From: CAZKUN01 sp964555935
GTDB taxonomy: Bacteria > Armatimonadota > Zipacnadia > Zipacnadales > VGFC01
NCBI GenBank assembly: GCA_964555935.1
Contig: CAZKUN010000112.1
Coordinates: forward strand, 1-27,605
Reading direction: 5' to 3'
Length of the DNA stretch: 27,605 nt
In this document: piece by piece, positions 24,276-27,605 of the stretch
Layout of the letters: every line of letters starts with the position of its first letter
Position numbering within the stretch: the first letter of the stretch is position 1
The notes under the pieces: model-generated
What the model saw: only the letters and a program-made list of their open reading frames with translations
Database searches by the model: none
What the model was told of the DNA's origin: nothing
Translations under genes and position numbers: made by a program

Positions 24276-24697
24276 CGATTGGACCTCCCACACAGTTCGT
24301 CCTGGCCGCCAGACTGACTCCCCATTTCGCCGCGTGATCGGGGAAGGCCTTCGTGTCGGGCCGCGGCCGGGGGGCTAATTGCCTCGCTTGTTCGCGTGTC
24401 GCGGGCTTGTCCCCTGCTCGGCCTCTATCGGTAGCTCCAGCCCGAATGGGCCCGATATCGCGCTGTCGGCGGCAATCTAATGATTGGGAGTATCCCAGAG
24501 TGTGGTATATGTTCCGTAACGGAGTGTTGTCGCGAATGTAACTAAGAGCGCTTCAATCGCTCGCCATGGGCAAGCCTCTGCAGGAAGATCGCGCGCGGGA
24601 AGCGAACATAACCCAGTTGGTGTTCCTTCCTTACACGGCGCAACGAGCCCTGATCGAGACGGTATTATACTCTGAGCCAAAGGTGAGGTGAGTGGCG
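24276..24697. promoter_or_regulatory. 422-base divergent intergenic region before the major prepilin
   Basis: No gene is supported here. It separates the GGDEF gene from the prepilin. On the plus strand TATTAT (24663-24668) lies about 30 bases before the start and could be a -10 box, but no good -35 box sits 16-18 bases before it. A second weak pair is TTGGGA (24485-24490) with TATATG (24507-24512), 16 bases apart, and TGGGA-GTA-TCCCA (24486-24498) is an exact inverted repeat overlapping that -35. The first 200 bases are GC-rich and featureless. Confidence 0.4.
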
Positions 24698-25444
24698 TTG
24701 AAACGAAGAGGATTCACGCTAATCGAGCTACTGGTGGTCATCGCGATCATCGCCATACTGGCCGCAATCCTGTTTCCGGTTTTTGCCCGGGCCCGCGAGA
24801 AGGCCCGGCAGACGAGCTGTCTGAGTAACGTCAAGCAGATTACGCTTGCCGCGCTGATGTACAGCGGAGACTACGGCGAAGGCCAGATGATGGTCTGGGT
24901 CTACAATGGGACCTACTGGGCGACTTGGTGCGAGATCATCAACCCCTACGTCAAGAACTCGCAGGCTTTCAGGTGCCCGAGCGGTGCGGAGACGCCAGCG
25001 GGCTACGGCTATGGTGGGTCGGCCAATCAGATCGCCACTGACTACTGCTGGCCGAGCTGGATCACCTACAGCTACTGGAATTGGTGGGGCACGATCATGT
25101 TCGCGGGCTTCCCGGTCCCGGGCGGCACGGCGCAAGTGAATCCGTGGGACTACTCGAACTCGATGACGTTGTCCAAGAACGTGGCCGATGCCGCTTGGTT
25201 GGTGCCGGGATTTGTCGCCACCTACTCCGGCTATGGCGAGTTCGGCTCCGCGGCCACGACGCAGTTCAACCCGACCTACGACAACAAGATGATCTGGCGC
25301 CATAACGACGGTGAGAACATCGGCTTCTGCGATGGTCACGCCAAGTGGGTCTCTGGGCAGGACTTCAACACCAACTCGAGCGCCCGCACAACCGGCAACT
25401 ACGCCGGCTATCCATGCAGCCCGTTCATGCACCACGGAGACTAG
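24698..25444 (+). CDS. Major prepilin-type H-x9-DG protein
   Basis: This 248-residue protein has a very short leader (KRRG) and the full consensus GFTLIELLVVIAIIAILAA, then FPVFARAREKARQTSC and LSNVKQI. The C-terminal motif H-x9-DG is at residues 202-213 (HNDGENIGFCDG), followed by HAKWV. The middle is rich in Tyr, Trp, Gly and Ser. TTG at 24698 is favoured because GAGGTG lies at a proper distance and it gives the common MKRRGFTLIE opening; GTG at 24692 is the alternative. Standing apart from the minor pseudopilins and followed by a stabilising-type hairpin, it is a candidate for the abundant filament or surface subunit. That role is inferred. Confidence 0.93.
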   Translation: MKRRGFTLIELLVVIAIIAILAAILFPVFARAREKARQTSCLSNVKQITLAALMYSGDYGEGQMMVWVYNGTYWATWCEIINPYVKNSQAFRCPSGAETPAGYGYGGSANQIATDYCWPSWITYSYWNWWGTIMFAGFPVPGGTAQVNPWDYSNSMTLSKNVADAAWLVPGFVATYSGYGEFGSAATTQFNPTYDNKMIWRHNDGENIGFCDGHAKWVSGQDFNTNSSARTTGNYAGYPCSPFMHHGD

Positions 25445-25471
25445 AGACTTACGGTTGTGGAGAATACCAGT

Positions 25472-25509
25472 ACGGTCTCGCCCGGACGTTCCATGCCGGG
25501 CGGGGCCGT
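25472..25509 (+). promoter_or_regulatory. Strong intercistronic stem-loop after the major prepilin
   Basis: Bases 25472-25485 pair with 25496-25509 in a 14-pair stem with two G-U pairs and a 10-base loop. No T tract follows, so simple intrinsic termination is doubtful. It lies between the prepilin stop and the small protein start 30 bases later. Such hairpins often protect the upstream mRNA from 3' decay and lower downstream expression, which would suit an abundant prepilin. That role is inference. Confidence 0.6.
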
Positions 25510-25538
25510 GAGATCCATCATGCGAGGGGCCATCGTAC

Positions 25539-25757
25539 ATGAATACGAAAATGGTCGTGGTCGTTGTTGTCTGCGTGTTGGCGGTAGCCGTCGCGGTCTA
25601 CATGGGGGTCAAGTCGTTCTCGACGGATGCGGACACCGGTGCGGGGGCGACTGACTCAGCCGCCGCGGCCGGCGAGGGAGGCACGGAGGCAGAAGGTGCC
25701 AGCAGCTCCTCTGAAGAGATGCCGGCGCCGGATGGGTGGACGCCGGACAAGAAGTAG
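25539..25757 (+). CDS. Small membrane-anchored acidic protein
   Basis: This 72-residue protein has an N-terminal hydrophobic helix (about residues 5-24, MVVVVVVCVLAVAVAVYMGV) acting as a signal or anchor, then a low-complexity acidic Ala/Gly/Ser/Glu stretch, and ends in PAPDGWTPDKK. The ATG follows AGGGG about ten bases upstream. I do not recognise a family. Its place directly behind the prepilin suggests an accessory role at the membrane, which cannot be tested from sequence. The next gene starts 30 bases later. Confidence 0.7.
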   Translation: MNTKMVVVVVVCVLAVAVAVYMGVKSFSTDADTGAGATDSAAAAGEGGTEAEGASSSSEEMPAPDGWTPDKK

Positions 25758-25787
25758 CACCCCAGTGCGGAGATCCTGGCCCGGACA

Positions 25788-26951
25788 ATGAGATTTCTAT
25801 TTCTGGCATGTGATTTTCCCCCGGGGTTCGGGGGCATTCAGAAGCTGTCTTACGGGCTATGCCAGGCCCTCCAGCAGAGCGGGCATGACGTGACCGTCAT
25901 CGCCTCCGCACAGCGTGGCGATGATGAGTTTGACGCCCGCTCCGGACTGAAGACAGTTCGGCGACCTATCAACGGCATGCTACGCGGCGCCCTCGCTGTC
26001 GGGGGCGCCGTTTGCCGCGTGGTCCGCGAGACGCGGCCCGATGTCGTCGTGGCCACGAAATGGGCGCCCGAGGGTCCGGGTTACATGCGAGCGGGCATCC
26101 GCGGGCGCGTTCCCCTGGTGCTGATGGGGCATGGCCGCGAGTTCTTGCCCGAATCGCACCGACCAATCCGCGCGTGCGTCCAACGCGCCGTTGTCCGCGC
26201 CGCGTCCGGCGCCGTGGTCAACAGCCACTACACGATGTCGCAAATGGTCGCCTCGGGCATGCCCCAGGATCGCGTCCGCGTGGTTCACCCGGGCGTCGAC
26301 CCAGATGAGTTCACTGCGTCGCCCGATCTCAACGCGGCTCGGCAGCGGATGTCATGGCCAGACGGCCCGACCCTTCTCTCGATTGGGCGACTCATTGAAC
26401 GCAAGGGTGTCGACACCGTAATCAGCGCTCTGCCGATCATTCACAAGTCTCTGCCGGACGCGCATCATGTGATCATCGGCAGCGGCCCCCACGAGGACTC
26501 CTTGCGGGCACTCGCCTCGGAGATCGGTGTCGACGACCACGTGCACTTCCTCGGCGCTGTCGGCGATGAGCAGAAATCCGCCGCCGTCCAGCTCTGCAGC
26601 GCCTTTGTCATGCCAAGCCGGGATATCCCCACCGCGCCGCCCGAGGGCTTTGGCATCGTCTACCTTGAGGCCAATCTCTGTGGGAAACCCGTGATCGCAG
26701 CCCGCACAGGTGGGGTGGAGGACGCGGTCGAGCATGGAGTGAACGGGTTGCTGATCGAACCGGGCAGCCCAGAGCAGGTGGCCGCGGCGGCTGTTGCGCT
26801 CTTGGGCGACGCGGATGCCGCCGGCGCAATGGGCGAGCGCGGCCGGGAACGCGCGCTCGAGCGGTTCGCGTGGCCGGTGATCGCGCCACAGTTCGCCGGG
26901 GCCGTCAGCAGCATCCTGGCGTCGGGTGGCACTGAGCCCCAAACCGCTTGA
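25788..26951 (+). CDS. GT4-family glycosyltransferase
   Basis: This 387-residue GT-B fold enzyme transfers a sugar from a nucleotide-sugar donor. The N-terminal acceptor domain begins RFLFLACDFPPGFGGIQKLS, the family glycine-rich loop. The donor domain starts near LLSIGRLIERKGVDTVI and holds GSGPHEDSL and the E-x7-E motif EGFGIVYLE (Glu286 and Glu294), followed by CGKPVIA. Length is normal for the family. No membrane segment is seen, so it likely acts on the cytoplasmic side of the membrane. Acceptor and product are unknown: lipid, cell-surface glycan or pilin glycosylation are all possible. Its stop overlaps the rplU promoter. Confidence 0.91.
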   Translation: MRFLFLACDFPPGFGGIQKLSYGLCQALQQSGHDVTVIASAQRGDDEFDARSGLKTVRRPINGMLRGALAVGGAVCRVVRETRPDVVVATKWAPEGPGYMRAGIRGRVPLVLMGHGREFLPESHRPIRACVQRAVVRAASGAVVNSHYTMSQMVASGMPQDRVRVVHPGVDPDEFTASPDLNAARQRMSWPDGPTLLSIGRLIERKGVDTVISALPIIHKSLPDAHHVIIGSGPHEDSLRALASEIGVDDHVHFLGAVGDEQKSAAVQLCSAFVMPSRDIPTAPPEGFGIVYLEANLCGKPVIAARTGGVEDAVEHGVNGLLIEPGSPEQVAAAAVALLGDADAAGAMGERGRERALERFAWPVIAPQFAGAVSSILASGGTEPQTA

Positions 26952-26976
26952 CTTCCCCTGTCGGAATCGCTATGAT
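26948..26976 (+). promoter_or_regulatory. Sigma70-type promoter of rplU-rpmA
   Basis: TTGACT (26948-26953), a 17-base spacer and TATGAT (26971-26976) form a near-consensus promoter. It begins within the last codon of the glycosyltransferase gene and predicts a start near 26983, giving an rplU leader of about 62 bases. Confidence 0.88.
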
Positions 26977-26984
26977 AGACGCTC

Positions 26985-27012
26985 GCGCGCGCCAGGAAGC
27001 TGTCGCGCGCGC
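26985..27012 (+). promoter_or_regulatory. GC-rich hairpin in the rplU leader
   Basis: GCGCGCGC at 26985-26992 pairs with GCGCGCGC at 27005-27012. Inside, CAG (26993-26995) pairs with CTG (27000-27002) around the loop GAAG, leaving a two-base bulge. It begins at the predicted transcript start. Ribosomal protein leaders often fold to allow autoregulation, but I cannot assign this to a known L21 leader class. Confidence 0.45.
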
Positions 27013-27044
27013 ACTTTCTTTCACCCAGGCAAAGGACGTATACC

Positions 27045-27359
27045 ATGTATGCAATCGTGAAAACCGGTGGTCGACAGATGCGGGTCGCCCCCAACACAAC
27101 AGTCAAGGTCGATCGTCTCCCCAACGTCGTGGGAGACTCGATCGAATTCGACCAAGTCCTGGCCCTACATGACGGCACCGAGTTCACTCTCGGCAAGCCG
27201 GTTGTCGAGGGCGCGAAGGTCATCGGCCGCGTTGTCTCGCAGGGCAGGGATCCCAAGATCCGCGTGCGCACGTTCCGTGCAAAGAAGCGCACCAAGCGTT
27301 CCTTGGGGCACCGTCAGGACCACACGATGGTCCAGATCCTCGAGATCTCAGCAGGCTGA
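27045..27359 (+). CDS. rplU: Large-subunit ribosomal protein L21
   Basis: This 104-residue protein has the standard L21 opening MYAIVKTGGRQ and the C-terminal signature KKRTKRSLGHRQDHTMVQI, which binds 23S rRNA. Length is normal for the family. The ATG has AAAGGACG upstream. It is first of a two-gene ribosomal operon with rpmA. Between them lie 93 bases with no gene, so the Prp protease gene found here in Firmicutes is absent. Confidence 0.98.
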   Translation: MYAIVKTGGRQMRVAPNTTVKVDRLPNVVGDSIEFDQVLALHDGTEFTLGKPVVEGAKVIGRVVSQGRDPKIRVRTFRAKKRTKRSLGHRQDHTMVQILEISAG

Positions 27360-27452
27360 TGGCGCCGGACCAGCAGTAGGTCTGCCGCAGAGCAACTGAA
27401 ACACGCGACCGCCCGCGCCCTGGCGCCTGGCGGCACAGATGAGGTAGAACTC

Positions 27453-27605
27453 ATGGCACACAAAAAAGGGATGGGCAGCTCTAAGAACGGGCGCGATAGC
27501 CAGGCGAAACGCCGTGGTGTCAAGCGGTATGACGGCCAGGAAGTCCTGGCCGGCAACATCCTCATCCGCCAGTGCGGGACGCGCTACATAGCTGGCACGA
27601 ATGTC
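27453..27605 (+). CDS. rpmA: Large-subunit ribosomal protein L27 (partial, runs off window)
   Basis: The ATG at 27453 follows GATGAGG and opens with MAHKKGMGSSKNGRDSQAKR, the conserved L27 N-terminus whose flexible tail reaches the peptidyl-transferase centre. Fifty-one residues are visible before the window ends, through RYIAGTNV. L27 is usually about 85-90 residues. The protein starts directly with the mature sequence, so there is no cleavable N-terminal extension of the Firmicutes type. Confidence 0.97.
   Translation, partial: MAHKKGMGSSKNGRDSQAKRRGVKRYDGQEVLAGNILIRQCGTRYIAGTNV

Noticed and set aside
27360..27452. Possible prp (L27 protease) gene between rplU and rpmA
   Set aside because: Only 93 bases are present and L27 has no N-terminal extension to cleave.

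Overview
The window is a GC-rich bacterial scaffold piece, most likely from an Armatimonadota-type bacterium. The inference rests on the prepilins. Several begin with the signature GFTLIELLVVIAIIAIL followed by FPVFARAR and TSCLxN, and end in an H-x9-DG motif. This family is expanded in Armatimonadota, Planctomycetota and relatives. A run of ten N bases (10987-10996) shows the sequence is a draft assembly. No rRNA, CRISPR array, transposase, integrase or phage structural cassette was found.

Layout. (1) 44-4449, minus strand: tRNA-Asn with its own near-consensus promoter, then, reading upstream, a sodium:solute symporter with a small membrane partner, a 65-residue protein, a Tat-like secreted protein and a ceramidase-like hydrolase. 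A foldable leader precedes the transporter pair. (2) 4603-11858, plus strand: a tightly packed pseudopilus operon with a GspF/PilC platform protein, a GspE/PilB ATPase, a two-helix membrane protein and eight prepilin-like genes, many joined by 4-base ATGA overlaps. One prepilin gene is interrupted by the N run, but closing the run to zero length restores a perfect family alignment. (3) 11916-18756, plus strand: addB and addA, a two-subunit helicase-nuclease for double-strand-break processing. (4) 18799-20057: a membrane-anchored protein broken by one frameshift in a G run. (5) 20059-22374, minus strand: an MFS transporter fused to HEAT-like repeats, ending one base from the convergent gene. 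(6) 22661-24275: a Crp/Fnr regulator and a convergent degenerate GGDEF protein, separated by a bidirectional terminator. (7) 24698-26951: a standalone major prepilin, a strong intercistronic hairpin, a small acidic membrane-anchored protein and a GT4 glycosyltransferase. (8) 26948-27605: a consensus promoter, a GC hairpin leader, rplU (L21) and the start of rpmA (L27).

How the parts fit. GspE and GspF would power assembly of a pseudopilus built from the minor prepilins, possibly with the separately promoted prepilin at 24698 as major subunit. No secretin, prepilin peptidase or GspL/M equivalents lie here, so the machine must be completed elsewhere. The co-directional addAB genes raise, without proving, a link between DNA uptake and recombination. 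I see no clear new defence or mobile system. The best leads are the assembly-gap prepilin, the MFS-HEAT fusion, the degenerate GGDEF protein with an unknown N-terminal domain, the secreted-protein pair beside the ceramidase-like gene, and two foldable RNA elements.
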